Source of the DNA: Flaccisagitta enflata
Taxonomy: Eukaryota > Chaetognatha > Sagittoidea > Aphragmophora
Direction: 5' to 3'
Assembly (NCBI GenBank): GCA_965153355.1
Contig: OZ231127.1
Coordinates: 55,614,001-55,678,000, forward strand
Length of the DNA stretch: 64,000 nucleotides
Made by a program: the position numbers and the translations under genes. Below are positions 38,907 to 49,918 of the stretch, one piece after another. Positions within the stretch are counted from its first letter, which is position 1. Every line of letters starts with the position of its first letter. The notes below the pieces were generated by a model that was not told the origin of the DNA, ran no database searches, and saw only the letters and a list, made by a program, of their open reading frames with translations.

Positions 38907-39044
38907 TCACCAAATATCCTCCAATGACTTATCCATCCTGGCCTTAGAGATCCGGGCCTCACAAACCAAAATCTCAGCATTGGTGACCCTTATCCCAAGC
39001 TCTGTGGCACAGTTCCTGGCCTCCATTATCCATTTCCCCAGCGC
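38907..39044 (-). pseudogene. Possible exon or protein remnant, 45 residues, unknown
   Basis: On the minus strand this frame reads ALGKWIMEARNCATELGIRV then TNAEILVCEARISKARMDKS, LEDIW and stop. Its composition is protein-like and charged, unlike the low-complexity frames around it. There is no start codon in a convincing context, and a stop precedes it. An AG just upstream could be a splice acceptor, but the polypyrimidine tract is poor. I do not recognise the family; chance remains likely. Confidence 0.2.
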
Positions 39045-39058
39045 TTATATCCTTAAAA

Positions 39059-39107
39059 AAGCTTCAAAATTACAGTCTCCGACTCGAGACTGTAATTTTT
39101 GAAGCTT
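39059..39107. repeat. ~21-bp-stem hairpin
   Basis: AAGCTTCAAAATTACAGTCT plus C pairs with the reverse complement at 39086-39107 (one extra T), with a 6-base loop. It is followed by 'aaacgcgactcaag', reminiscent of the A/B end. Confidence 0.9.
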
Positions 39108-39134
39108 TCTCGCCTCGTAAACGCGACTCAAGAA

Positions 39135-39290
39135 GATACATTAAAAAAAAAAAAATTCCAAACAAAAAAAAAAAAAATTTAAAAAAATAAAAATTTTCAA
39201 AAAAAATTTTTTTCTTTTAAAAAAAATTAAAAAAAAATTTTTTTCAAAAATTTTTTCAAAACGAAAAATTTTTTTCAAAAAAAGCTTAAA
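39135..39290. repeat. A/T-run low-complexity block
   Basis: Alternating A-runs and T-runs with AAAATTTT junctions, possibly self-complementary. Confidence 0.85.
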
Positions 39291-39327
39291 AACAACAGTC
39301 CTCGACAGTTCATTTGGTGTCCGACCC

Positions 39328-39480
39328 CGCTACTAGTCTGACCCGGCTACTCAGTCTGACCCGGCTACTCAGTCTGACCTGCTACTCAGTCTGACCTGGC
39401 TACTCAGTCTGACCTGGCTACTCAGTCTCGACCCCAGCTACTCAGTCTGACCCCAGCTACTCAGTCCTACCCGGCTACCA
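39328..39480. repeat. 18-bp tandem array (GGCTACTCAGTCTGACCC)
   Basis: About eight units with small differences (CCCAGCTACTCAGTCTGA etc.). Confidence 0.9.
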
Positions 39481-39566
39481 ATTGCATACATTAAAATCCA
39501 AAAACAAAAATTTTTTCAAAAAAAAAATTTAAAAAAAAAAAACAAAACATTTTTTTCAAAAAAAAA

Positions 39567-39940
39567 AAATTCTTAAGTCCAAGAAATAATGTTACTAGAT
39601 ACATCATAAATACCCTTATATTTTCTTAACCAATACTCAGAATTTACTGAAATCTTGCAGGGGAGCTTTAATTGATGCAATGAACCTTCACAACAAGTTT
39701 GAAATAACATTGGTGAACCTTTACTACTATTCCCCTATGTAAATTGCACAAGTCTAGGAATTCAATATTACTAGCAAAATACCCTTATATCTTCTAAACC
39801 AATACTCAGAATTATCTGAAATCTTGCAGGGAGCTTTAATTATGCAATAAAACCTTCACAATAAGTTTAAACAAATACTGGTGAACTTTTACTACCCTTC
39901 CCTGATGTAAATTGCACAAGTCCAGGAATTAATATTACTA
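39567..39940. repeat. ~180-bp direct duplication
   Basis: 'aagtccaagaaataatgtta', 'accaatactcagaatt', 'gaaatcttgcaggg' and 'gatgcaatgaaccttcacaa' occur in the same order in both halves, with a third partial start at about 39910. Confidence 0.8.
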
Positions 39941-40275
39941 CAAATATAATAGGCAAAGGGTATTAAATATTTATGAATGTTGTTGAAAGTTGGTACACAG
40001 GTTAGTAATGCCCTCAAAATAACACTGACCAAGTTTCATCAACATCTGAGTTGTGGTTCTCAAGTTTTTAAGGGTTGACACGATGACGACTTAACACACG
40101 ACTCACTACACAATCAAGGTTATGTTATAGTCCTCGACGTAAACTGATCGTCGAGGACAAAAACTGCATTTTTTTGGGCCAACAAGAGGACGAATTCTTA
40201 AAGCGTTGAGAAATGGTTTCTTATCAACAAATTGCGTTTCTTCTCACTTCATGGCTATTCAAGCGCGTTCATGCA

Positions 40276-40279
<4 letters not shown>

Positions 40280-40311
<32 letters not shown>
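40280..40311. repeat. (GT)n microsatellite
   Basis: Pure GT run of about 32 bp. Confidence 0.97.
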
Positions 40312-40313
<2 letters not shown>

Positions 40314-40690
40314 AAACTTTTTTACCATGAAGGTGAACCTTGACCAGAGCAAATCTTCTGAATACTATAAGTAGTTCAGCGTTGGGAATTACAAATAACT
40401 AAATTAGTAATTGTTTATCATTTAAATTGTAATAATGAAAATACTATAAAGCTGAATAACAACATGAGTGAATGTAAAATGATATTTAACTAATAAATGC
40501 ATCACACAAAAATCTATGAACAAATAAATGGTCATCCGCAATATGTAAATGAGAAAAGTGCGAATCTCCTCAATGAACAATTCACCCACTCTCACAGCAG
40601 TAACATATTACTACATAAATATGTTTATATCTCATAAATCAGACTTCAGATTTAAATCGAATTTTGCAGGGGCTGTTCAATTGATGTAAC
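40312..40690. other. Non-coding AT-rich spacer
   Basis: No gene recognised. Confidence 0.4.
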
Positions 40691-40694
40691 AATA

Positions 40695-41255
40695 TATAAA
40701 TAGACAATTATAGTTAATTATAGGTCAATATTCAATTTTAAGTAATTACAGCTAATCATGGGTAATTATAGGTAATTATAGGTTATTATGCAATTACAGT
40801 TAATCATAGGTAATCATAGGTTATTAAAGGTAGTTATGGGTAATCATAGGTCATAATTGGTAATTATTGGTCCATATGTAATTATAGGTAATCATAGGTC
40901 TTTATAGGTACTTATAGGCCATTATCTGATTATGGGTAATTATAGGTAATTATAGGTAACTATGGGTAATCATAGGTCATTATAGGTAATTATAGATCAA
41001 TATGTTATTTTAGGTAATTGTGGGTAATTTTGGGTAATCATACCTCATTATTGGTAATTGTTGGTCCATATGTAATTATAGGTAATCACAGGTCTTTATA
41101 GGTACTTATAGGTCATTATTTGATTATGGGTAATTATAGGTAATCATAGGTAATTATAGGTAATCATAGGTCATTATAGGCAATTATAGGTCAATAGGTA
41201 ATTATAGTCATTATCACCATTACAGGAAATAACGTACTTAAATAATAAGGCAATT
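40695..41255. repeat. ~10-bp tandem array (GGTAATTATA type), 560 bp
   Basis: Units 'ggtaattata', 'ggtaatcata' and 'ggtcattata' repeat mostly at 10-bp spacing. The array lies directly inside the B-type terminus at 41262-41298. Confidence 0.9.
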
Positions 41256-41261
41256 ATGTAA

Positions 41262-41298
41262 GTAAGTCTCGCACGCGACTTATAGGTGTTGGCCTTGT
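41262..41298 (-). mobile_element. Family B terminus (B4) closing the 10-bp array
   Basis: TCTCGCACGCGACTTATAGG then TGTTGGCCTTGT is the same ending as B1 (9465-9490). The opposite hairpin terminus was not found to the left, so the element may be truncated. Confidence 0.7.
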
Positions 41299-41637
41299 TT
41301 TCCCTCTTTCCGGTAAACAGATAAGGGGAGAATATTGGCCAATTTTGCAATTCTTGATCCAGAGAAAAGTAGAGAACTAAACCGAGGGAAAAAAGAGAGA
41401 GAAAGGAAAAGAAAGAAACCGAGGCAAGAGACAGACAAGCTAAGGGAATGAAATGAAAATCTGTAGAGAATGTAAAGCGGAAAAGATTGGAAGAACCGCG
41501 TCGCGCTTCAGCTCAATTTTCGAACAAAATGCGAAAATCCTGAAAAAAAAATCATATCGCCTTTTCACAACAAAAAAAATATCCAATATCCTTGTCGTTA
41601 CCTAACAGAACTGGAAACCCGCGTTACAAGTCTAGGT
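41299..41637. other. Non-coding spacer before the hAT-type element
   Basis: Purine-rich from 41380 to 41440. No feature recognised. Confidence 0.4.
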
Positions 41638-41645
41638 GCCCCCAT

Positions 41646-42830
41646 TAGGGCCAACGGTTTTTGCACTGTTATGAGCTGGTAGCCATTCCTGTGAACTTTT
41701 TGCACATACCACATCTACACTATGGAAAACTAACCAGTATAGGACTTTTTAGGCTGATTTAGAGGGGGCGGATTTGATATTTTGACCTGAATTAAGAGGT
41801 GGTGGTGGTCCATTCTTGATTTTTAGGTCATTTTGAACTCAAAATCGGGCCACTTTGCCTAGAAAAAATGACAAAAAATCCATGAGATTATAAAACTAGA
41901 GCTCAAGATCTAACCAGTGGTGCAATCCGCATGTTTCCATCATTTTTCGTTTAGATTTGAGAGCATTTCAAAGATGAAAGGGTGTGAAGGTCAAAATGAA
42001 GCTTCAATTTCAGTGGCAATTTTGACATTTCTAAATTTCCATATTTCATGCTTTGGATGGACCAATCTGCAAAAAATTGGTGATCAAATTGAAGTTTTTC
42101 CTGTTCTAGCTGATGGTAAAAATTTTTTGATCGATATTCCCCTCCAAAATTTTTAGAGACTGTAGAAGCAGGTGCAAAAAATTCAATTTTTTTGCAAATT
42201 GGCTAATTTTGGATGAAAAATTAGGCCACTTCCGATTCTTAAAAAGACTTAAAATCCATGAGCAAAATAAAGTACTGCTCAAGAGCTAACCAGTGGTGCA
42301 ATCGGCGTGTCAATATGTTTTTGCATTTAGATTTTAAAGAACTTCAAAGATCAAAGGGTATGCCAAAATGACAATTTTTGGGTATTTTGGCCAGTTTGGC
42401 CTCAATTTTGGGCCTATTTGGCATGGAAATCGATAGATAAATCCATAAGGTTATAAAACTAGAGCTCAAGATCTAACCAGTGGTGCAATCCGCATGTTTC
42501 CATCATTTTTCATTTAGATTTGAGAGCATTTCAAAGATGAAAATGTGTGAAGGTCAAAATGAAGCTTCAATTTCAGAGGCAATTTTGACATTTTTCACAA
42601 ATTTCCATATTTTGCGGCTTTGGATGGACCAATCTGCAAAAAATTGGTGATCAAATTGAAGAGTTTTTCCTGTTCTAGCTGATGGTAAAAAAATTTTTGA
42701 TCGATATTCCCCTCCAAAATTTTTAGAGACTGTAGAAGCAGGTAAAGTCGATTTTGTTGTAAATTTAGATTATAAAACTAGAGCTCAAGAGCTAACCAGT
42801 AGTGCAATCCGATTGTCTTTGCCACTTTTG
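41646..42830. repeat. Left inverted arm of the hAT-type element
   Basis: Contains two ~563-bp units starting with 'aactagagctcaagatctaa' (41894, 42457) and a short third one near 42776. Matches the right arm in inverted orientation. Confidence 0.9.
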
Positions 42831-43168
42831 CTGATCTTCTGAACACAGAGAGTGGTTGAAAAGAAAACCAAGTTTTTACTATTTCCGCCCTTGTTTCAAT
42901 TGCCCCCGCATACCGTTCTAAAACACCACTCTTCTATCTTTATCTATCTATCTTTTATCACTATCTTTTTTTTTATAAATCACTCACACTTATGTTAGAA
43001 GGCGTTTTATTCTTCTTTGGTAATTACATTCAAATTCGGAAATTAGAACTAAGAAATTTCAAATTAATGCTAAAATATGACACTAATACGAATTTTAGGC
43101 AAGAATATGACATCAACACAAATTCTAAGCAATTCATAACGGAGAAACGGAGCCCAAAAAAGAAATGC

Positions 43169-43800
43169 TTAGGCAGTTTCTGAATTTTTTGAGTATGCGG
43201 CAATAAGTTTTTGTTTTGTGTTACGTTTGGGCACCTTAGCTATATTAGCACCAACAACCTGGAGTTGCCCTTGAAATGCTTCCTCACCGCGAGGACCAAA
43301 GTTTGCATACAGAACCGTGCGTCTGACCAACCTTTCAGACTCATCATTTGTAACCGGGAGGCAATCAACAAAGCGGCAAAATTTTTGATAGGCAGGGTTA
43401 TCGTTCCAAGATTCAACGGGCTGGCTTAGAAAATCAATCTCAATCGAAAGACAGTGAAAAAAATGATGCGACTGAGGGCCAACTCGGTCACAGAGCCGAA
43501 TCCCTGGCTTTAGGGCTGGCATCTTGATAGCCCCAGGTGAAAGTTGATCACGGGGTGTTGCTAAGAGAGCATCAGCAACTAAACGCTTCTGCTCATCACT
43601 AACACGTTTTGATGCAAGTGAGACAACGACTAATTCTTCATACGTATACCAAAGATGTTGTTTGAGTCGATCTAAAACCTTGTGGGACATTACTGGATCT
43701 TTCTTATCAAACAAAAGCAGATCTTCATAGAGACGGATTTGGTTACAAGGTGCGTCTGCAGCTGAAAATGCGCCAAACCAAAACTTGACAATGACATAGA
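43169..43800 (-). CDS. Transposon-encoded protein, C-terminal exon (NDxxER family, unnamed)
   Basis: The minus-strand frame runs from FWFGAFSAAD through RLKQHLWYTYEELVVVSLA and CLPVTNDESERLVRR to a stop after AAYSKNSETA. I recognise the pattern LWY-x-EEL-VV...ALL...FLxxxxxxW...V-ND-xx-ER...QLQVV as that of a widespread, uncharacterised protein family in invertebrate genomes. By memory its usual form ends in 'QFLLQVV-x-HR-x-xxP'. The NDESER motif could hold the final acidic residue of a DDE transposase fold, which is inference. Lying inside TIRs with an 8-bp duplication, it is probably transposase-related. The start is set by homology to the family, not by a Met; the upstream end runs into the GA array. 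Confidence 0.7.
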
Positions 43801-43810
43801 CCATCATGAG

Positions 43811-43812
<2 letters not shown>

Positions 43813-43896
<84 letters not shown>
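43813..43896. repeat. (GA)n microsatellite inside the transposon coding region
   Basis: GA run of about 84 bp separating the two protein-like segments. On the minus strand it reads Ser-Leu repeats in frame, which is why a long frame spans it. Probably intronic or a later expansion. Confidence 0.97.
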
Positions 43897-43900
<4 letters not shown>

Positions 43901-43934
43901 ATGGACAAATAGACAGATGGTAGACCAACAGACA

Positions 43935-44081
43935 GACATGATCATTGTTGGCCTTTTTAATGCAAGCATGCTTCCCAGCCATATCAAACACGTCTGTGAG
44001 GCCATTCTTGAATTTCTCGACTTCATCCAAGAATTTTGAGTCAGCGCGTAGTTCAAGCTTGGTCTTTGACAGATGCTTTAA
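43935..44081 (-). CDS. Transposon-encoded protein, middle exon
   Basis: Minus-strand frame reading KLELRADSKFLDEVEKFKNG then LTDVFDMAGKHACIKK. This matches the region of the same family that usually reads 'LFDIxxCxC'. Candidate splice acceptors (AG) lie near 44075 and 44066. The 3' end is unclear because the frame drifts into low complexity before the GA array. The usual cysteines following FDM are reduced to one, suggesting decay or divergence. Confidence 0.5.
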
Positions 44082-44248
44082 AAATCAATGAAACAATAAC
44101 TGTGATACTATAAGGACAAATGTAAAGCCGGTGACAATCTCAGTTACAAGTTTTTGGTTGGTGGCAGCCATAGGCGAATGTGAAATGATGAGATAATCGA
44201 ATCTCAGAAACACAAAAAAAGCTGAACTAGTAACTGCTGGAAGCACAC

Positions 44249-44506
44249 CCGAAATTCCTTGTTGATTTTGATCAAATCCTTGACTGCATATTCATCCTTT
44301 TTGGTCACGATTCCTGCAGCAGACCAAAATTCTTTTGAAGTCTCCACAACGGTCTTTGTCGCTGATGCAAGAGTTTCACCCTCCACGTAATGCAAAAAAA
44401 AGAAAAAATGAAAAACGTCCATCTTCGTTGGACACTTATTTCCGCGAATTTCTTTTAGTGGCTCTAAATTTAGAAATGGAATGACGCATATGTTCCGCGT
44501 TTCCAT
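44249..44506 (-). CDS. Transposon-encoded protein, probable N-terminal exon
   Basis: Begins METRNICVIPFLNLEPLKEI and includes VVETSKEFWSAAGI, TKKDEYAVKDLIKINKEFR. The frame reaches FR just before a GTGTGC that could be a splice donor (44248). Start Met at 44506 is the first in frame. It lies in the order expected for an N-terminal exon of the same protein as 43169-43800. Function not recognised; exon joining is inferred, not shown. Confidence 0.45.
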
Positions 44507-44639
44507 TATCTCCGATGAGCTTTTGCAGTATTGTTAATCAGTTTGTATTCATTGAATGAGGCATAAGGAGCAACCGCACATGCATGAAAGAGCGAAGTTA
44601 ACTAATATTGCACTCAAATCATTATAAAGGTCTTTAAGT

Positions 44640-46344
44640 GGGTGCAAGTTAGCACATGGAAATATGGAAAAGCTAGCGAGCTCTAGAGCTATGGATATCA
44701 ATCTCATAGATTTCAATTCCAGTTGGAAATGGGCATTTTACCACGCACCATCTCTTCAATTTGATCACCAATTTTACGCAGATTGTTCCATCCAAAGCCG
44801 CGAAATATGAAATTTGTGAAAAATGTCAAAACTGCCATTGAAATTAAAGCTGCATTTTGACCGTCATACCCTTCCATCTTTGAAATGCTCTCAAATCTCA
44901 ACGAATAAAGAAAAAAACATGCGGATTGCATCAATGGTTGGCTCTTGAGCTCTAGTTTTACAATCTCATGGGTTTATTCATCGATTTCCATGCCAAATAG
45001 GCCTAAAATTGAGGCCAAACTGGCCAAAATACCCAAAAATTGTAATTTTGGCATACCCTATGATCTTTGAAGTTCTTTAAAATCTAAATGCAAAAACATA
45101 TTGACACGCCGATTGCACCACTGGTTAGCTCTTGAGCAGTACTTTATTTTGCTCATGGATTTTAAGTCTTTTTATGAATCGGAAGTGGCCTAATTTTTCA
45201 TCCAAAATTAGCCAATTTGCAAAAAAATTGAATTTTTTGCACCTGCTTCTACAGTCTCTAAAAATTTTGGAGGGGAATATCGATCAAAAATTTTTTTACC
45301 ATCAGCTAGAACAGGAAAAACTCTTCAATTTGATCACCAATTTTTTGCAGATTGGTCCATCCAAAGCCGTGAAATATGGAAATTTGTGAAAAATGTCAAA
45401 ATTGCCTCTGAAATTGAACCTTCATTTTGACCTTCACACATTTTCATCTTTGAAATGCTCTCAAATCTAAACGAAAAATGAGGGAAACATGCGGATTGCA
45501 CCACTGGTTAGATCTTGAGCTCTAGTTTTATAACCTCATGGATTTATCTATCGATTACCATGCCAAATAGGCCCAAAATTGAGGCCAAACTGGCCAAAAT
45601 ACCCAAAAATTGTCATTTTGGCATACCCTTTGATCTTTGAAGTTCTTTAAAATCTAAATGCAAAAACATATTGACACGCCGATTGCACCACTGTTTAGCT
45701 CTTGAGCAGTACTTTATTTTCTCATGGATTTCAAGTCTTTTTATGAATCGGAAGTGGCCCAATTTTTCATCCAAAATTAGCCAATTTGCAAAAAAATTGA
45801 ATTTTTTGCACCTGCTTCTACAGTCTCTAAAGATTTTGAAGGGGAATATCGATCAAAAATTTTTTTACCATCAGCTAGAACAGGAAAAACTCTTCAATTT
45901 GATCACCAATTTTTTGCAGATTGGTCCATCCAAAGCCGCGAAATATGGAAATTTGTGAAAAATGTCAAAATTGCCACTGAAATTGAAGCTTCATTTTGAC
46001 CTTCACACCCTTTCATCTTTGAAATGATCTCAAATCTAAACGAAAAATGAAGGAAACATGCGGATTGCACCACTGGTTAGATCTTGAGCTCTAGTTTTAT
46101 AATCTCATGGATTTTTTGTCATTTTTTCTAGGCAAAGTGGCCCGATTTTGAGTTCAAAATGACCTAAAAATCAAGAATGGACCACCACCACCTCTTAATT
46201 CAGGTCAAAATATCAAATCCGCCCCCTCTAAATCAGCCTAAAAAGTCCTATACTGGTTAGTTTTCCATAGTGTCGATGTGGTATGTGCAAAAAATTCACA
46301 GGAATGGCTACCAGCTCATAACAGTGCAAAAAACGTTGGCCCTA
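44640..46344. repeat. Right inverted arm of the hAT-type element
   Basis: Three tandem ~567-bp units, with 'catgcggattgcaccactgg' at about 45490 and 46057 and a diverged form near 44917. Reverse complement of the left arm; longer by about one unit. Confidence 0.9.
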
Positions 46345-46562
46345 GCCCCCATGCGCTGGGTGCCACAGAGGGGCCCCCCTGCTTTCTCGGGTCCGTCTTG
46401 AACTTGCCAGTAGGTGTCCAACATACAGAGAACTGAAGTAGCCTACACATGATCGAATGAACATGATCAAATAGAAACATAAGTAGCAGCCCAAAGGCAG
46501 TAGGTAGTCAGTGGTGCCCGTGCCCTGCTTGAGTAGTGTGTGATTTAGGTTGAGGGAAAGCA
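46345..46562. other. Spacer between the hAT-type element and element E3
   Basis: 46484-46560 matches sequence at about 38150-38238 that likewise precedes an E terminus. Confidence 0.5.
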
Positions 46563-47006
46563 GGGCAGCGGCCCCAAAGGGGACAAAGTCCTGTAGCACA
46601 CAGGGGAATCAGTCCATCCATCCATCCGTCCATCCGTCTATCCGTCCATCCGTTCGCCCGCCTGCCCGTCCATCCCTTCATCCTCCCCCCGCCCCATCCT
46701 CAGGGCTTCGTCTCTTTTGGGGCCTACTCTTAGCAAAATTCTGCTATTAGCCCAAATCCAAGCAATATGGCCCAAATCTAAGCAAAATGGCCCAAATCCA
46801 AGCACAATGGCCCAGATCTAAGCAAAATGGCCCAAATCTGGTCAGAGTCTAGGTATCACAGTATATGTAGAAAGGGCCAAAATGATGGACCTCAGATTTG
46901 GGCCATTTTGCTTGAATGTGGGCCATTATGTACAGACAGTCAGACGGAAGGACGGACGGACAGATTCCCCCTGTGTTCTACAGGACTTCTTCCCCTGCCG
47001 CTGCCC
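46563..47006. mobile_element. Family E element with inverted ends, complete (E3)
   Basis: The left end GGGCAGCGGCCCCAAAGG, with AAAGTCCTGTAGCACACAGG and TCCATCCG units, is mirrored at the right by GGACGGACGG units, CCCCCTGTGTTCTACAGGAC and CCCTGCCGCTGCCC. AGTCC...GGACT-type pairing within each end makes it hairpin-like. The interior carries the 20-bp CCCAAATCCAAGCAAAATGG array (46745-46925). About 444 bp; no protein. Confidence 0.8.
46745..46925. repeat. 20-bp tandem array inside E3
   Basis: Units 'cccaaatccaagcaatatgg' and relatives. The last copies after 46880 are inverted. Same family of array as 38345-38610. Confidence 0.85.
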
Positions 47007-47236
47007 AAAAAGGAGAGATATGAGGGCCAGTAAACTTAGCGACTTTTCTCGCTTGAAAATTTCTCTGATTGCTCTCTGTGTCCATATTCGGTTGGCTAAA
47101 TGCGAATAAAAGACGAATTGGGGGAAAGAAATTGCCAAACTTGTGAGAGCAGAACGCCGAAACCATCGAAGAACGAACCATACCCGGCTCTTCACCAACC
47201 GGAGAAGCTTGGAAAGGTTTCTTTTACTCTCAAAAA

Positions 47237-47288
47237 TACACACACACACACACACACACACGCGCACGCACGCACGCACGCACGCGCA

Positions 47289-47377
<89 letters not shown>

Positions 47378-47404
47378 GCACGCACGCACGCACGCTCTCT
47401 CTCA

Positions 47405-47479
<75 letters not shown>
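47237..47479. repeat. Alternating (CA)n / (CGCA)n block
   Basis: CA runs flank two CGCACGCA blocks (47261-47307 and 47347-47394). The tract is almost strictly alternating purine-pyrimidine, favourable for left-handed DNA. Confidence 0.97.
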
Positions 47480-47481
<2 letters not shown>

Positions 47482-47755
47482 TTAAGGAGTTTTGACGAAC
47501 AAGGACAAGTTATGGCGCCTCGCTTATTATGAACGAGAATGAAGGAATTTGAGGAATGAATGTTTTGATTGTTCAAGAATGAATGTTTTGAATGAATGAA
47601 TGAATGAACGACTGAATGAAAATGGAAGTGGGAACTGGGGGGCATCCCATGTCGGACAAACAAACAAAGCAAACGTGACCTCTTATAAATGTGCAAGAAC
47701 GCACACGAAAGGTAGCTATTTTCATGAGGAGATCTTCAGGAAAAAGGCACTTTTT
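47480..47755. other. Non-coding spacer
   Basis: Contains a short GAAT tetranucleotide run near 47590-47620. No gene recognised. Confidence 0.4.
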
Positions 47756-47929
47756 AGACGCGGACACGCAACTCTAGAACTTGCTGTGTCGGTCGGTCAT
47801 CGGTCGTCGGTCTGTCGATCTGTCGGTTGGTCTGTCGGTCGGTCCATAACTGTAACAAAAATGTGAGAGTTTTTTCGCTATTCCGCTCCGGCCCACCCGT
47901 CCGCTACTGAATACGGCCACATGATCCTT

Positions 47930-47930
<1 letters not shown>
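47756..47930 (-). mobile_element. Family C hairpin-ended element (C2)
   Basis: On + it starts AGACGCGGACACGCAACTCT, followed by TTGCTGTGTCGGTCGGTC and further GGTC blocks. Near the end are CCGGCCCACCCGTCCGCTAC and ATACGGCCAC. The order is that of 59945-60188. The hairpin is imperfect. The terminal TTGT is lost at the edge of the GAAA array. Confidence 0.65.
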
Positions 47931-48950
<1,020 letters not shown>

Positions 48951-49048
48951 GAAGCACACGAATGAGCGAAAAAGAAAGAAATTGAGAAAGCCTCGTTGAA
49001 GGGGGGGGGAAGCGAAACATTGCTGAGAAAGAAAGTAGGCCAGAAAGG

Positions 49049-49434
49049 ATGATACAACAAATGAGAAAATTCCTGACCATTTCCTCATCATCATCTTTTT
49101 GCTGCTGTCGACATAGTAATGATTTCGACCTTTGGATGAGTGTCATCTACCTGTCTCTAGGTCTCCTCTGGTCTTCTTCGGTCTTCTTCTTCTTTCTTCT
49201 TTACTTTCGCACTCTTCTTACTTGGCACTTTTCCCTATTTCTTCTTTAATCTACATCTCTAACGTCAACCTTGTTTAGTCTTTGTCTGACTTTGTCTTTT
49301 CTATAGCTGACTCTAAATTTCCTCATCTCTCCTTTTGTCTAGCTGTCCATCACTTAATTGTCTTTCTGTCTGTCACTTTGCGTTCCTGTCCATTTTTCTA
49401 TCACGGACAGATAGACAGACAGACTGTTAGTGTT

Positions 49435-49435
<1 letters not shown>
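49049..49435. other. Pyrimidine-rich non-coding spacer
   Basis: TTC-rich on +; no gene recognised. Confidence 0.4.

Positions 49436-49512
<77 letters not shown>
49436..49512. repeat. (TC)n microsatellite
   Basis: Pure TC run. Confidence 0.98.
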
Positions 49513-49516
<4 letters not shown>

Positions 49517-49918
49517 CTTGAACTCTCACTCCATCACAGGCTATGAGGGTGAGATTGTACCGGCAACTTAGTTCTCAGCTGTCACAAAATGCAATTTTGG
49601 GAAAAGCGATGGATGGAAATGAGCGATATTGTATTGGTTATTACTTTTGGAAATGATCTTTTTTTTTTTTTTGTTGCTAGCAGTATTATCTTTTGCTCTT
49701 TGTAGTCTTCGTAGCTGTTGAGATTCTTGTTTTTGCTTTTGGTACATCTGGTTTGTTAGACGCGAGTTGCTAATGAGGAAACCGTGCATCTTCCCGTGCA
49801 GCTATTTCGAGGAAAACTCGCTGCCCGGTTCCAATCAAACATCATTCATTTTCATGTTTGAACTATTTCGATGGGCTTTGGTTTCCTTGACAAAGTGCTT
49901 TGCCTTTTCTGCGATTTT
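49513..49918. other. Non-coding spacer
   Basis: A T-run at 49659-49671. No gene recognised. Confidence 0.4.

Larger units (their letters stand above)
39292..40158 (+). mobile_element. Family G hairpin-ended element
   Basis: Starts ACAACAGTCCTCGACAG after an A-run. An 18-bp array follows (39328-39480). It ends with the perfect 10-bp-stem hairpin GTCCTCGACG (40130-40139) / CGTCGAGGAC (40149-40158), then AAAAA. The start motif AGTCCTCGAC equals the first arm of the terminal hairpin, the same rule as families A and D but with an unrelated motif sequence. The middle holds a ~175-bp direct duplication (39567-39740 and 39740-39935). Confidence 0.65.
41638..46352 (-). mobile_element. hAT-type DNA transposon with long inverted arms and protein remnant (I), 4.7 kb
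   Basis: Terminal inverted repeats begin TAGGGCCAACG at both ends (41646 and, inverted, 46344). An exact 8-bp target duplication GCCCCCAT lies at 41638-41645 and 46345-46352. TAGGG termini plus an 8-bp duplication are the hAT signature. Inverted arms of about 1.2 kb (left) and 1.65 kb (right) are built from ~565-bp tandem units. The central ~1.8 kb (42830-44600) carries split coding sequence on the minus strand and an expanded GA microsatellite. This is the only probably autonomous-derived transposon in the window. Confidence 0.88.

Noticed and set aside
44713-45958. Pairs of similar ~90-residue frames
   Set aside because: They come from the ~565-bp tandem units in the hAT-type arm, not from duplicated genes.
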